NCBI RefSeq assembly: GCF_012910715.1
Contig: NZ_JABBHF010000008.1
Span: 62,001-126,000, forward strand
Length of the DNA: 64,000 nt
From: Flavivirga algicola
GTDB lineage: Bacteria > Bacteroidota > Bacteroidia > Flavobacteriales > Flavobacteriaceae
Direction of reading: 5' to 3'
Shown here one piece after another: positions 26,248-36,230 of this stretch. The notes under the pieces were generated by a model. That model did not search any database. It had not been told where the DNA came from and saw nothing but the letters and a program-made list of their open reading frames with translations. Each line of letters opens with the position of its first letter. The first letter of the stretch is position 1. Made by a program: the position numbers and the translations under genes.

Positions 26248-27435
26248 ATGTACTCTAACATAAAGAATGATCTACAAAATGAACTAAAAGAGATTAAAGC
26301 TGCAGGGCTATATAAGTCTGAAAGAATTATTACGACACCTCAAGGCTCGGAAATAAGCACAACAGCATCCTCAGGTGTATTGAATTTTTGTGCTAATAAC
26401 TATTTAGGATTGTCATCTCACCCAGACGTTATTGATGCTGGAAAAAAGGCTATTGACTCTCATGGTTATGGTTTATCTTCAGTACGTTTCATTTGTGGTA
26501 CACAAGATATTCATAAAGAGTTGGAACAAAAAACAGCTGCGTTCTTGGGGATGGAAGACTGTATTTTATATGCAGCGGCCTTTGATGCTAATGGTGGGGT
26601 ATTTGAGCCTATTTTAGGGGGAGAAGATGCTATTATTTCTGATGCTTTGAACCATGCATCTATAATAGATGGGATTCGTTTATGCAAAGCTAAGCGGTTT
26701 AGATATGCCCATAACGACATGAGAGACTTGGAAACACAATTAATTCAGGCAGAAGGAGCCCGTAGAAAATTGATAGTAACAGATGGTTCTTTTTCTATGG
26801 ATGGAACTATTGCGCAACTTGATAAAATTTGCGATTTGGCCGATAAATATAACGCCCTGGTTATGATTGATGAATGTCATTCTACAGGCTTTATTGGAAA
26901 AACAGGTCGTGGGACACATGAATATCGCAATGTTATGGGGCGTGTAGATATTATAACTGGAACGTATGGTAAAGCTTTAGGAGGTGCCTCTGGTGGATTC
27001 ACAGCAGCTAGAAAGGAAATAGTCGACTTGTTAAGACAACGTTCCAGACCTTATTTGTTTTCAAATACTGTGGCACCGTCTATTGTGGGAGCTTCTATCA
27101 GGGTTTTGGAGATATTAAGTACGTCTACACGGCTTCGTGATAAACTAGAAACCAATACCCAGTACTTTAGAAAAGAAATGACTGCGGCAGGTTTTGACAT
27201 CGTCCCTGGAGATCATCCCATAGTACCAGTTATGCTGTATGAAGCCACATTGGCACAAGAATTTGCTTCAAAACTATTGGAAGAAGGCATTTATGTTATC
27301 GGTTTTTTCTATCCAGTAGTACCTAAAGGAAAAGCTAGAATACGTGTTCAGCTATCGGCTGGTCATGAACGTCATCATTTAGATAAAGCCATTCAGGCCT
27401 TCACTAAAATAGGTAAGGAACTTTGTGTGATTTAG
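26248..27435 (+). CDS. kbl: Glycine C-acetyltransferase (2-amino-3-ketobutyrate CoA ligase)
   Basis: This 395-residue PLP enzyme cleaves 2-amino-3-ketobutyrate with CoA to glycine and acetyl-CoA. It has [43 protein letters not shown], and the PLP lysine (about residue 242) in [14 protein letters not shown]. Length is normal. With tdh it forms the complete two-step threonine-to-glycine pathway. Confidence 0.95.
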   Translation: MYSNIKNDLQNELKEIKAAGLYKSERIITTPQGSEISTTASSGVLNFCANNYLGLSSHPDVIDAGKKAIDSHGYGLSSVRFICGTQDIHKELEQKTAAFLGMEDCILYAAAFDANGGVFEPILGGEDAIISDALNHASIIDGIRLCKAKRFRYAHNDMRDLETQLIQAEGARRKLIVTDGSFSMDGTIAQLDKICDLADKYNALVMIDECHSTGFIGKTGRGTHEYRNVMGRVDIITGTYGKALGGASGGFTAARKEIVDLLRQRSRPYLFSNTVAPSIVGASIRVLEILSTSTRLRDKLETNTQYFRKEMTAAGFDIVPGDHPIVPVMLYEATLAQEFASKLLEEGIYVIGFFYPVVPKGKARIRVQLSAGHERHHLDKAIQAFTKIGKELCVI

Positions 27436-27552
27436 CTTCTTAGGCCTGGGTTTGTTTCTGGATTGCTTCATTGATTAAGTAACTATTTTTAGTTTTTTAA
27501 GTTAAGATTACTATATTTAAACAAAATTTTAATCTAACCTAATCTACTAATT

Positions 27553-28179
27553 ATGATCATTTTCGGAACTAGGGGCGTGCGTTCAACCAAAGCAACAGGA
27601 ACATTTAATTGTCCGCAATGTGAAGCCAATAGAGGCTACAGGCACAGAAAAGTAACCCAGTTTTTTACTTTATATTTTATTCCGCTTATTCCTTTAGGTA
27701 ACAAAGGAGAATATGTAGAATGCGACCATTGTAAAGGCACTTTTATCACAAAGGTTATAAATAATACAGCATCCGACGATCGAGAGGCGTTCATGGCTAT
27801 GTATGAACAAGCCATACGTCATGTCATGGTTAAAATTATGTTGGCAGATGGTGTGATTGATAACAATGAAAAGGTTATGGTGCTAAAAATTATTAATAAA
27901 TATGGACATAATGATATGACCTCTTTCCAATTAGATGATTACATAAAAGAAGTGCAGGCAGATTCCAGCGATATTTCAACCTATTTAAAAAATGTAGGGC
28001 CGTCTTTAAACGAACATGGTAAAGAGCTTTTAATTAAATGTGCTTTGGATGTAGCATATTCCGATGGACATTTTGATGAATCTGAAAGAAAAATGATTCT
28101 TGAAATGGGGGTTATCATGGAAATGTCTTCTGCACATATTAAAGGTATTATGGCCGAATTTGTGGAACAAATGAATTAA
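27553..28179 (+). CDS. Zinc-ribbon plus TerB-like domain protein
   Basis: The 208-residue protein opens with a zinc-ribbon-like segment (CPQC near residue 22, CDHC near 59, spanning a short hydrophobic stretch FFTLYFIPLIPLG). A helical TerB/DjlA-like domain follows (about 80-205: MVKIMLADGVIDNNEKVMVL and CALDVAYSDGHFDESERKMI), with the paired acidic D-G-x-D/N-E motif characteristic of that fold. TerB-type proteins are associated with membrane stress and metal responses. It lies 49 bases upstream of an ion-channel gene on the same strand. Confidence 0.8.
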   Translation: MIIFGTRGVRSTKATGTFNCPQCEANRGYRHRKVTQFFTLYFIPLIPLGNKGEYVECDHCKGTFITKVINNTASDDREAFMAMYEQAIRHVMVKIMLADGVIDNNEKVMVLKIINKYGHNDMTSFQLDDYIKEVQADSSDISTYLKNVGPSLNEHGKELLIKCALDVAYSDGHFDESERKMILEMGVIMEMSSAHIKGIMAEFVEQMN

Positions 28180-28228
28180 ATCTTCCTCGAGATAAAAATC
28201 TAAAAACCAACCACCATCACCTACTCTT

Positions 28229-30166
28229 ATGAAAAATTCTTTCAGAGAACGTTTAAACTATCGCGCTGAACGTTTTTTAAGTAAAGGAGGCGCATCTATA
28301 TTTAAAAGTCTTTTAATTTTATTTATCGTTGTTTTTGTTGTTCTTACAGGGTTACGACTGTTACTTATAAACCTATTTCCTAGCTTGGATTATACAGGCA
28401 ATATGTTTAGAGATATATGGGTGACGTTTCTGGAAATGACAGATCCTGGGAATATGAACCAGGATAATGATGCACCAACGTATCTCAAGATTTTAACGAT
28501 TCTTTCTGGTTTAACAGGAGTTATTTTATTGTCTATGCTTATTGGTTTTATCACAACGGCATTAGACACCATGCTTTACGATTTTAGGAAAGGTAGGGGC
28601 AAGGTTATAGAAAGTAATCATACCATTATTTTAGGTTGGAATGAGCGCGTGGTCGATGTTATTAGGGAGCTTATTTTAGCGAATGAAAGTGAGCCCAAAG
28701 CCTCAGTTGTTATCTTATCCAGAGAAGATAAAGAGATTATGGATAATCTTATTACAAAACGTCTTCCAGATACCTTAACGACCGAAGTTATTACGACGCA
28801 AGGTGATTATGCCAACATTAATGAATTGAAACGTGTCAATTTAGAATCTGCACGTTCCATAATTATTCTGGCAAACTGTTCAGAGAGTGCTACTGTAGAT
28901 AAAAAAGTGGCAAGTGATGTTCAATCGGTTAAATCCATATTAGCAATTACGGCATGTCAAGACGGTAAAAATGAACTGCCAATAATTGCCGAAATTTTTA
29001 CTAAAGAGAAACGGGATATTATCAGCTTTTTTGAAGATAAAAATATCATTGCAATAGATAGTTGGGATATTATGGGGAAACTGCTTATCCAAACATCTTT
29101 AACGAGTGGATTAGATACAGTTTATAAGGAAATCTTATCATTTGATGGTTGTGAGATTTATTTTTATGAAGACGATTGGAATCATACCAATTTCTATGAA
29201 TTGAGCTATCATATGAAAGATGGTATTCCTTTAGGCGTTTATTCTGAAGCAGATGGATTAGTATTACGCCCACCAGCCGATACAGTACTTAAAAATGGTG
29301 ATACCGTAGTTATTTTGGCAGAAGATGATTCTACAATTGCCTTTGAAGGCAAACAACACTTTTTCCCAGATACCACTAAAAAAATTATTGACAAACGTCT
29401 AGAACAGAAAAAGAAACGCATTCTTATTTTAGGATGGCATAAGGTTGCAGAAGTCTTTATAGAAGAAGCCACGGACTATTTATTAGAAGGCTCAGATTTC
29501 GATATTATGTTTGATGCGCCAACTGAAGAATTACAAGGTATTATAAAAGATATCAATGCGGAATATGAAGGTTTTAATATCAACCTTCATGATTCTAATC
29601 CGTTAGATTTAGATAAGTTGCAGGCAATAAACCCAGAAAGTTACGATACCGTTGTTATTTTATCGCAGAGTATGGAAGAGCAGTCTGCAGATAAAATAGA
29701 TTCCGATACACTTATCATTCTTCTGCTTTTAAGAAAAGTAGTGAGCAATGGCAATGGATTGCATATCATTACGCAGGTGTTAAACTCTGAAAATCAAGAA
29801 ATCATAACGCAAACCAATGTCGATGATTTTATTATTAGTAACAAGCTAATCACCATGATTTTAGCACAATTAAGCGAAGAGTCATTAATGAAGAGTTTTT
29901 ACGATGATATTTTCTCTGAAGATGGCAGCGAAATATATGTAAAACCAGCCACTTTGTACTTCGATACGTTCCCGCAAAACATAACCTTTGCAGATGCTAT
30001 TTTCTGCGCCCATCAACGTGATGAAATTTGTTTGGGAATTAGAAAAGGAGACTTAAGTAAATCTTTAGACGATAATTTTGGTATAAGGCTTAACCCAGAC
30101 AAAGGTATGGCTGTAGAGCTTACAGAAAATGATTTCTTGATTGTTTTAAGTGAGGATGAACTTTAG
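28229..30166 (+). CDS. CASTOR/POLLUX-type ion channel with RCK-like domains
   Basis: The 645-residue protein has an N-terminal helix (about 24-50), a pore-like segment around FRDIWVTFLEMTDPGNM and a second helix (about 91-112). The long cytosolic part contains two Rossmann-like RCK units (KVIESNHTIILGWNERVVDV at about 127-146, and KKKRILILGWHKVAEVFIEE at about 391-410). TDPGN in the filter position is characteristic of plant CASTOR/POLLUX and their bacterial relatives rather than GYGD potassium channels. It probably conducts cations under ligand control; selectivity cannot be read from the sequence. Confidence 0.88.
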   Translation: MKNSFRERLNYRAERFLSKGGASIFKSLLILFIVVFVVLTGLRLLLINLFPSLDYTGNMFRDIWVTFLEMTDPGNMNQDNDAPTYLKILTILSGLTGVILLSMLIGFITTALDTMLYDFRKGRGKVIESNHTIILGWNERVVDVIRELILANESEPKASVVILSREDKEIMDNLITKRLPDTLTTEVITTQGDYANINELKRVNLESARSIIILANCSESATVDKKVASDVQSVKSILAITACQDGKNELPIIAEIFTKEKRDIISFFEDKNIIAIDSWDIMGKLLIQTSLTSGLDTVYKEILSFDGCEIYFYEDDWNHTNFYELSYHMKDGIPLGVYSEADGLVLRPPADTVLKNGDTVVILAEDDSTIAFEGKQHFFPDTTKKIIDKRLEQKKKRILILGWHKVAEVFIEEATDYLLEGSDFDIMFDAPTEELQGIIKDINAEYEGFNINLHDSNPLDLDKLQAINPESYDTVVILSQSMEEQSADKIDSDTLIILLLLRKVVSNGNGLHIITQVLNSENQEIITQTNVDDFIISNKLITMILAQLSEESLMKSFYDDIFSEDGSEIYVKPATLYFDTFPQNITFADAIFCAHQRDEICLGIRKGDLSKSLDDNFGIRLNPDKGMAVELTENDFLIVLSEDEL

Positions 30167-30192
30167 GACCTTGAAAATTAATATGATTATTT

Positions 30193-30267
30193 GTCATTCC
30201 TGCGAAAGGAGGAATTCACTTTATAACATCCCGTTTCAATTCAAATGATTCCTGCCTTCTCAGGAAT
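30193..30267. repeat. Pair of ATTCCTGC-type palindromes
   Basis: GTCATTCCTGCGAAAGGAGG begins at 30193 and carries an imperfect dyad; ATTCCTG-CCTTCT-CAGGAAT (30248-30267) is perfect. This is a form of the flavobacterial intergenic repeat. It lies between the convergent channel and antiporter genes and may also end transcription. Confidence 0.6.
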
Positions 30268-30338
30268 AATAGTATAATTTATATATAAAAAGAATCATTT
30301 TTAGGTTTAACTAGTTTCAAAATCGATTAGTTGTAAGA

Positions 30339-31478
30339 TTAAAAACCAGAAGCAAACCAATGCGATATGGTAGATAATAAACTCGATATTTCATTAATAA
30401 CAGTAATATCGTAATGAACACCTTTTCCAATAGAGTACGCAACAAATAAGAGATATAAAAATAATAACAATCTGGCATGAAGTTTCTTGATGCCATTTTT
30501 TGCAAAAACAAATATAAAGAAGACGATTATAGTTGAAATTAGGAGTAGCACGCGTAATTGACCAATATTTTCAATCGTTTCGCTACTCATTTCAATAGGT
30601 CCATAAATAAGCGTAAATAAAAATAATGGAAGACCAAGTGCAAAGCAAACATCAAAGATATTACTTCCTAAAGCATTAGCGACAGCATCATCATAATTAC
30701 CCTTCATAGCATCTTTGTAAGAGATGATAGTATCTGGTACACTAGTAGCAGCAGAGGCCAGGACTACAGAAACAAAGTAAATAGGCATACCGACAGCAGT
30801 CCCAAATTGCTCACAAGCTTCAACGAGCCAAAAGCAAGCGATACCAATAAAAAAAACAGAAAGTACTAATAAACCAAAGGCCTTTGCTTTATTGATTTTA
30901 GAGTCGCCCAAAATTACAGTCGATAAATCCCCTTTAAATAATGCAACAACCCTATTGCCGCCATCGGCTTCAGCTTCATAATCGTTTTCTATCTCACCAG
31001 GACCTTGACTTATTAACATATAAGCTACATAAATAAAATATAATACCATTAGAATAAGTCCGTGAATCCAATTTAAAGAAGAGCCTGTAATTACAAAAAT
31101 GAGTGCCAATTCAGCAAGAATAAGTGCTATACCATCACGTAATATTACTTTTCTGGAGATTTCAATTTTAGAAGAAATACCTTTGCCTATAACGACTAAA
31201 ATAACAACAGCAGGAATAATCATGGCATTAAAAACAGCGCTACCTGCTGTCGTACCAATACCACCAGAAAATCCATCTTTATCTTTTAACACGAACAAGA
31301 AGAAAAGTGTAGTAAACAATTCGGGTAAGCTACTTCCTATAGCATTGATCGTAGCTCCTTTAATACCTTCTTTCATATTTCTACCAAGGTAGTTTGATGC
31401 CATTTCAAAGCCATCACAAGCTCTCCAAATTATAATACAAGTAATTAAAATAAGTCCCAGGGAAGAAATTATAGCCAT
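30339..31478 (-). CDS. Calcium/sodium antiporter, CaCA superfamily
   Basis: The 379-residue membrane protein has about ten helices and both alpha repeats: NAIGSSLPELFTTLFFL (about 47-63) and ASAATSVPDTIISYKDAM with NALGSNIFDVCFALGLP. These carry the acidic residues that bind Ca2+ and Na+. It exports calcium in exchange for sodium across the cytoplasmic membrane. It is convergent with the ion-channel gene and divergent from the molybdenum-enzyme operon. Confidence 0.9.
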   Translation of the reverse strand: MAIISSLGLILITCIIIWRACDGFEMASNYLGRNMKEGIKGATINAIGSSLPELFTTLFFLFVLKDKDGFSGGIGTTAGSAVFNAMIIPAVVILVVIGKGISSKIEISRKVILRDGIALILAELALIFVITGSSLNWIHGLILMVLYFIYVAYMLISQGPGEIENDYEAEADGGNRVVALFKGDLSTVILGDSKINKAKAFGLLVLSVFFIGIACFWLVEACEQFGTAVGMPIYFVSVVLASAATSVPDTIISYKDAMKGNYDDAVANALGSNIFDVCFALGLPLFLFTLIYGPIEMSSETIENIGQLRVLLLISTIIVFFIFVFAKNGIKKLHARLLLFLYLLFVAYSIGKGVHYDITVINEISSLLSTISHWFASGF

Positions 31479-31756
31479 AAGTAGTTGTTGTATTTGGCAA
31501 ATCTAAAAATTTAAATGAAGAAAATAAGCTCAAAAGATGATATTATATTTATACAAATTTCAAAAACAAAACGGATGTATTTGTATTTTTAAAAACTTAT
31601 TGCATTGATAACTAATAGGTTTAACAATTGTCTTTATATAGTTAAATTTTAGAATGTCTTAAAACAATGTTAAAACAATAATGATAATTCATGCTAGCTT
31701 TTATATTTTTGTATTTTTAGAAAGAATACATTCAGTTTAATATTAATACTTCATAT

Positions 31757-32218
31757 ATGGCAACCTTTAATTTAAAAATTAACAATAAAAAACATACTGT
31801 AGAAGCAGATGCAGATACCCCTTTGTTGTGGGTTTTAAGAGATCACATAGATTTGGTAGGAACCAAATATGGTTGTGGAATTGGTCAGTGTGGAGCCTGC
31901 ACAGTACATGTTGATGGCAACGCTATGAGGAGTTGTCTACTCCCGGTTTCACAGGCGGAAGATATGAGTATTACGACCATTGAAGGGCTTTCAGAAGACG
32001 GAAATCACCCTGTCCAACAAGCATGGAAAGAAATTGATGTTCCGCAATGTGGTTATTGCCAATCGGGACAAATTATGACAGCTTCAGCATTTTTGAATCA
32101 GAATTCGAATCCAACCAATTCGGAAATAAGAGATGCCATGCACGGAAATATATGTCGCTGTGCATCATACAACAGTATTGAAAAGGCCGTAAAAGTCGCG
32201 GCAGATAAAATAAGTTAA
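31757..32218 (+). CDS. Two-[2Fe-2S] small subunit of a xanthine-dehydrogenase-family enzyme
   Basis: The 153-residue protein has an N-terminal plant-type ferredoxin domain (KYGCGIGQCGACTVHV then SC) and a C-terminal helical [2Fe-2S] domain (PQCGYCQSGQIM and GNICRCASY). This is the CoxS/IorA type. It passes electrons from the molybdenum subunit encoded 22 bases downstream. It has no export signal, so it probably travels with the Tat-exported large subunit. A TATTTTTG -7-like box lies at 31704. Confidence 0.93.
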   Translation: MATFNLKINNKKHTVEADADTPLLWVLRDHIDLVGTKYGCGIGQCGACTVHVDGNAMRSCLLPVSQAEDMSITTIEGLSEDGNHPVQQAWKEIDVPQCGYCQSGQIMTASAFLNQNSNPTNSEIRDAMHGNICRCASYNSIEKAVKVAADKIS

Positions 32219-32240
32219 ATCTCAATAAATAAGTAAAAAA

Positions 32241-34460
32241 ATGAATCTTTCAAAACAACAAACATTTAGCAGAAGGTCATTCTTGAAAACTTCAGCATTA
32301 GCGAGTGGGGGAATGCTTATTAGTTTTAACTTGTTTACTGCTTGTAAGTCCGATGTAAAACCACCAGTAGATATTAGTCAGTTGAATTTTAACGATTTCA
32401 ACGCCTTTATAAAAATTTCCGATGAAGGGAAAGTCACTATATTTTCGCCTAATCCAGAAATTGGTCAAGGCGTGAAAACATCGATGCCTATGCTTATTGC
32501 AGAAGAATTAGACGTGCCTTGGGAAGATGTTTATGTGCAACAAGCTGTTCTTGATACAGAAAACTACACACGACAGTTGGCTGGAGGGAGCCAATCTATA
32601 AGACTTGGGTGGGAACCTTTACGACAAACGGGTGCTACCGCCAAACAAATGCTGGTTAACGCAGCTGCTGCGAAATGGGGTATTTCACCTTCAGAATGTA
32701 AAGCATCTCAGGGTATCATTACCAATCCTAAAGGTGAAACACTTGGCTATGGGGATGTTGTAAAAGAAGCAGCACTGTTGGACGTTCCAGGAGAGGTTAC
32801 ATTAAAAGACCCTAAGGATTTTACGATTGTTGGTAAAAATACGAGCAATGTAGATATTGATAAGATTATTACAGGAAAGCCATTGTTTGGTTTAGATTAT
32901 AAGGAGGAAGGCATGGTATACGCTTCAGTTTTAAGACCTCCAGCTTTCGGACAAATACTAGAATCTTTTGATGATACTGCGGCACGTGCACTTTCGGGAG
33001 TTATAGATGTGATTGTAATTGGAGAGAAAGCTAGAATACATTTAGAAGGCGAAAAGAAAAACTGGACAGCACAATTAAGTAAAAGTGATAAAGTAGTCGT
33101 GATTGCTAAAACCACTTGGGATGCCATAAAAGGAAAAAAAGCGATTAAAGCTGTATGGAAAAATGATTCTGAGCTAGAAAGTACAGAATCTCATGATAAA
33201 ATATTATTGGATTTATTAAATGGTGAAAAGTTTGATACAAGACGAAAAGATGGCAATGTTAAAAAGGCTTTTGCAAACGCAGATAAAATCTTGGAGCGTG
33301 TATATGAGTCGCCATTTTTGCCCCATAATTGTATGGAGCCTATGAACTTCTTCGCCAATATAACTCCAGAAAAAGTTCATTTGGTTGGTCCAATTCAATC
33401 TCCCGAGGATGCTGCTAAAGTTGTATCGGACATGTTAGACAGAAAACTCGAAGATATCCATATAGAAATGACAAGAATAGGTGGCGGTTTTGGTAGGCGA
33501 TTGTATGGCGATTTTATATATGAAACAGCCGAAATCGCAAACAAGATCAAGAAACCTGTGAAAATGGTATCAACAAGAGAAGATGACATGACTACAGGTA
33601 TTTACAGACCAGCAATCAAATATAAAATAGCAGCCTCAATTAAAGATGGAAAATTGACAGGCTACCATTTAAAAGAAGCTGCCGTTAATATTAATATGTA
33701 TGGATTAATCCCAAATTTCTTTCCTGCAGCGGCATTAGAGAATTATCAGGTAGATACTGCAAATTATAAAAGTAATATTACTACGGGAGCTTGGAGAGCA
33801 CCATATACTAACTTTTTAGCAAGTGCTGAACAAAGTTTTTTTGATGAATTAGCTGAATTGTTGGAAGTTGATCGTGTACAAATGCATCTGGATTTATTGG
33901 AAAATGTAAAAAGTAATCCAGAACCTAATATAGAATATAGTCCAGAGCGTTTACAGGGTGTCATAAAGCTAGTAGTCGATAAATCTAATTGGGGAAAAAC
34001 AGGCCCTGATGTTTATCAAGGGTTTTCGGTTTACTATTGTCATAACACACATGTTGCAGAAGTAGCAGATATTACTATGGAGAATGGAAACCCAGTAATT
34101 AAAAAGGTAACCTGTGCCGTAGATTGTGGTATCGTAGTTAATCCATTAGGCGCGTTAAATCAAGTAAGAGGTGGTATAATAGATGGTATAGGTCATAGTA
34201 TGTATGGTGAGTTAACATTTAATAATGGAGTGCCTCAATCTAATAATTTCAATAGCTTTCAATTAATAAGAATGGGGCAGACGCCGCCAGAGATAGATGT
34301 TCATTTTGTTGAAAACGATATTGCTCCAACTGGTTTGGGAGAGCCGACATTGCCACCAGTAGGCGCTGCAGTTGCTAATGCTATTTATAAAGCTACAGGA
34401 AAAAGGCTAACCAAACAGCCGTATATAAATAATATGGATTTAGAAAAAGTGGTAGGGTAG
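32241..34460 (+). CDS. Molybdopterin-binding large subunit, xanthine dehydrogenase family, Tat lipoprotein
   Basis: The 739-residue protein begins with a twin-arginine signal (FSRRSFLKTSALASGGMLIS) ending in LFTACKSD, a lipobox-like cysteine, so it may be an exported, lipid-anchored enzyme. The catalytic part follows the IorB/aldehyde oxidase pattern: GGSQSIRLGWEPLRQTGA, MTRIGGGFGRRLYGDFI, TGAWRAPYTNFL and, near the end, GLGEPTLPPVGAAVANAI with the catalytic glutamate. It would hydroxylate an aldehyde or N-heterocycle using molybdopterin cytosine dinucleotide. No FAD subunit or cytochrome is encoded beside it; the physiological electron acceptor is not evident. Confidence 0.93.
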   Translation: MNLSKQQTFSRRSFLKTSALASGGMLISFNLFTACKSDVKPPVDISQLNFNDFNAFIKISDEGKVTIFSPNPEIGQGVKTSMPMLIAEELDVPWEDVYVQQAVLDTENYTRQLAGGSQSIRLGWEPLRQTGATAKQMLVNAAAAKWGISPSECKASQGIITNPKGETLGYGDVVKEAALLDVPGEVTLKDPKDFTIVGKNTSNVDIDKIITGKPLFGLDYKEEGMVYASVLRPPAFGQILESFDDTAARALSGVIDVIVIGEKARIHLEGEKKNWTAQLSKSDKVVVIAKTTWDAIKGKKAIKAVWKNDSELESTESHDKILLDLLNGEKFDTRRKDGNVKKAFANADKILERVYESPFLPHNCMEPMNFFANITPEKVHLVGPIQSPEDAAKVVSDMLDRKLEDIHIEMTRIGGGFGRRLYGDFIYETAEIANKIKKPVKMVSTREDDMTTGIYRPAIKYKIAASIKDGKLTGYHLKEAAVNINMYGLIPNFFPAAALENYQVDTANYKSNITTGAWRAPYTNFLASAEQSFFDELAELLEVDRVQMHLDLLENVKSNPEPNIEYSPERLQGVIKLVVDKSNWGKTGPDVYQGFSVYYCHNTHVAEVADITMENGNPVIKKVTCAVDCGIVVNPLGALNQVRGGIIDGIGHSMYGELTFNNGVPQSNNFNSFQLIRMGQTPPEIDVHFVENDIAPTGLGEPTLPPVGAAVANAIYKATGKRLTKQPYINNMDLEKVVG

Positions 34461-34469
34461 TTTTCGTCT

Positions 34470-35489
34470 ATGACACATGAATTTAAAGATATCGTAAACC
34501 AAGCAGGCATAGCTGCTAAAAAAGATATTAGATCGGTTTTGGCATCGGTTGTAGCGCTTGATGGTTCCTCTTATAGAAAGCCGGGCGTACGAATGCTTAT
34601 TTTAGAAGACGGTAAAATGATCGGAGCTGTGAGTGGGGGCTGCGTAGAAAAGGAGATTTTATTACAGTCTGAATCTGTTTTTAAAACAGGAACATCTAAA
34701 ATAATGACTTATGATGGTCGATATAGACTAGGATGCGAGGGTGTTTTATATATTTTAATAGAAATATTTGAACCAAACAGTGCGTTTAAAGAAGCTTTTT
34801 CTAATGCCCTAAAAGAAAGAAATTCATTTGAGATTCGGTCTTATTTCAGCAAAAAAGAAAGTCAAACTTCTGGAATAGGCTCTTGGGTTAAAATTAAAGA
34901 TTCCCTTTTTTCATTACAAGGTAATCTGCAAAACCAAAAGGAACATAATGAGCTGTCACTTTTTAAGCAAAAAATGCCACCATGTTTTAAACTTGTAATA
35001 ATAGGAGCAGAGCATGATGCGGTGCAATTGTGTAAGTATGCGGCTTTAACAGGATGGGAGGTTGCTGTTATTTCGAGACCATCGGAGTCTAAATCCATTG
35101 CAAATTTTCCAGGAGCAGCTAGTTTTCAAGCTGTTTCTGCAGAGCAAATGGAAACAATGTCTATTGATGACCAAACGGCTATTGTATTAATGACTCATAA
35201 TTTTGCTAATGATCTCAGATACTTGGTACAGCTAAAAGATACCAATCCTGTATATATAGGCTTGTTGGGGCCATCAAAGCGAAGAGACGATTTGCTGTCT
35301 CAATTTATAGAATATTGCCCAGACGTAGCACATACCTTTTTAGATGTAATTCATGGTCCTGCGGGGATTAATATTGGTTCTGAAACGCCTCAGGAAATAG
35401 CGGTTTCAATAGTGTCGGAAATACTGTCCGTAGCGAGAAAACAAGAGCCCATATCATTGAGTAAAAAGACAGGGAAGATCCATTCTTAA
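34470..35489 (+). CDS. XdhC-family molybdenum cofactor insertion protein
   Basis: The 339-residue protein has an XdhC/CoxI N-terminal part (VVALDGSSYRKPGVRMLI, GAVSGGCVEKEILLQ, about 28-75) and a C-terminal Rossmann-like domain (KLVIIGAEHDAVQLCKYAAL, ending GPAGINIGSETPQEIAVSIV). The family sulfurates or protects the Mo cofactor and inserts it into xanthine-dehydrogenase-type enzymes. It lies nine bases after the large subunit, so it serves that enzyme. Confidence 0.92.
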   Translation: MTHEFKDIVNQAGIAAKKDIRSVLASVVALDGSSYRKPGVRMLILEDGKMIGAVSGGCVEKEILLQSESVFKTGTSKIMTYDGRYRLGCEGVLYILIEIFEPNSAFKEAFSNALKERNSFEIRSYFSKKESQTSGIGSWVKIKDSLFSLQGNLQNQKEHNELSLFKQKMPPCFKLVIIGAEHDAVQLCKYAALTGWEVAVISRPSESKSIANFPGAASFQAVSAEQMETMSIDDQTAIVLMTHNFANDLRYLVQLKDTNPVYIGLLGPSKRRDDLLSQFIEYCPDVAHTFLDVIHGPAGINIGSETPQEIAVSIVSEILSVARKQEPISLSKKTGKIHS

Positions 35490-35499
35490 TAGTTTCAAA

Positions 35500-36111
35500 G
35501 TGTCTGAACATTCTTTAAATATTCCAATCGTTATTTTAGCTGCAGGAGCTTCAAAACGTATGGGGACAGCAAAGCAATTGCTCGCTTGGGGGAATACGAC
35601 ACTTTTAGGACATGCTATACAAACGGCATTAAAAACCAACTCTAATGATATTTTTGTGGTATTAGGAGCCAATTACCCAGCAATAAGTGATCAAATAAGT
35701 AAATTACCCGTTACCATTATCCAAAACAAAAATTGGGAATTAGGTTTGGGTAAGTCTATAGCCTGTGCCGCAAATCATATTTTAAATTTAAAACTAGAGT
35801 TTGATGCTGTGCTTATTTGTCTAGCAGATCAACCATTCATAGATGCAGATTTTCTAAATACTTTAACCCAAAATTTCACACCCAAAACCAATCAAATTAT
35901 AGCAACTTCATATACCAATGGCGTTTCGGGGGTTCCAGTTATTTTTGATAAGATGTATTTGTCAGAATTATTAAAGTTAAAAGATGATAAAGGTGCTAAA
36001 ATGCTTCTTAAAAAATATGCTTCCTTTGTAAAAATCTTTAAACCAAAATCAGAAAATATCGATTTGGATTATAAAGAGGATTATGAAAAATTTTATAAAA
36101 ATGAATTTTAA
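35500..36111 (+). CDS. MocA-like molybdenum cofactor cytidylyltransferase
   Basis: The 203-residue nucleotidyltransferase has the MobA-like start IVILAAGASKRMGTAKQLL (about 10-28), VLGANY, and CLADQPFIDADF with the metal-binding aspartate. It fits the MocA group that makes the cytosine dinucleotide form of the cofactor, which xanthine-dehydrogenase-type enzymes use. The start is GTG at 35500. It ends a four-gene operon with the enzyme subunits and XdhC. Confidence 0.87.
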   Translation: MSEHSLNIPIVILAAGASKRMGTAKQLLAWGNTTLLGHAIQTALKTNSNDIFVVLGANYPAISDQISKLPVTIIQNKNWELGLGKSIACAANHILNLKLEFDAVLICLADQPFIDADFLNTLTQNFTPKTNQIIATSYTNGVSGVPVIFDKMYLSELLKLKDDKGAKMLLKKYASFVKIFKPKSENIDLDYKEDYEKFYKNEF

Positions 36112-36230
36112 TTAGTATATCCGCATTATTTTTCAATCTCTGTATTTAAAAATTGATTAAAATCATTAGGAAGCCATTATCTTGTATCGTATTAGAATGA
36201 CTGTTTTAAAAAAAACTTAATTTTACCAAT

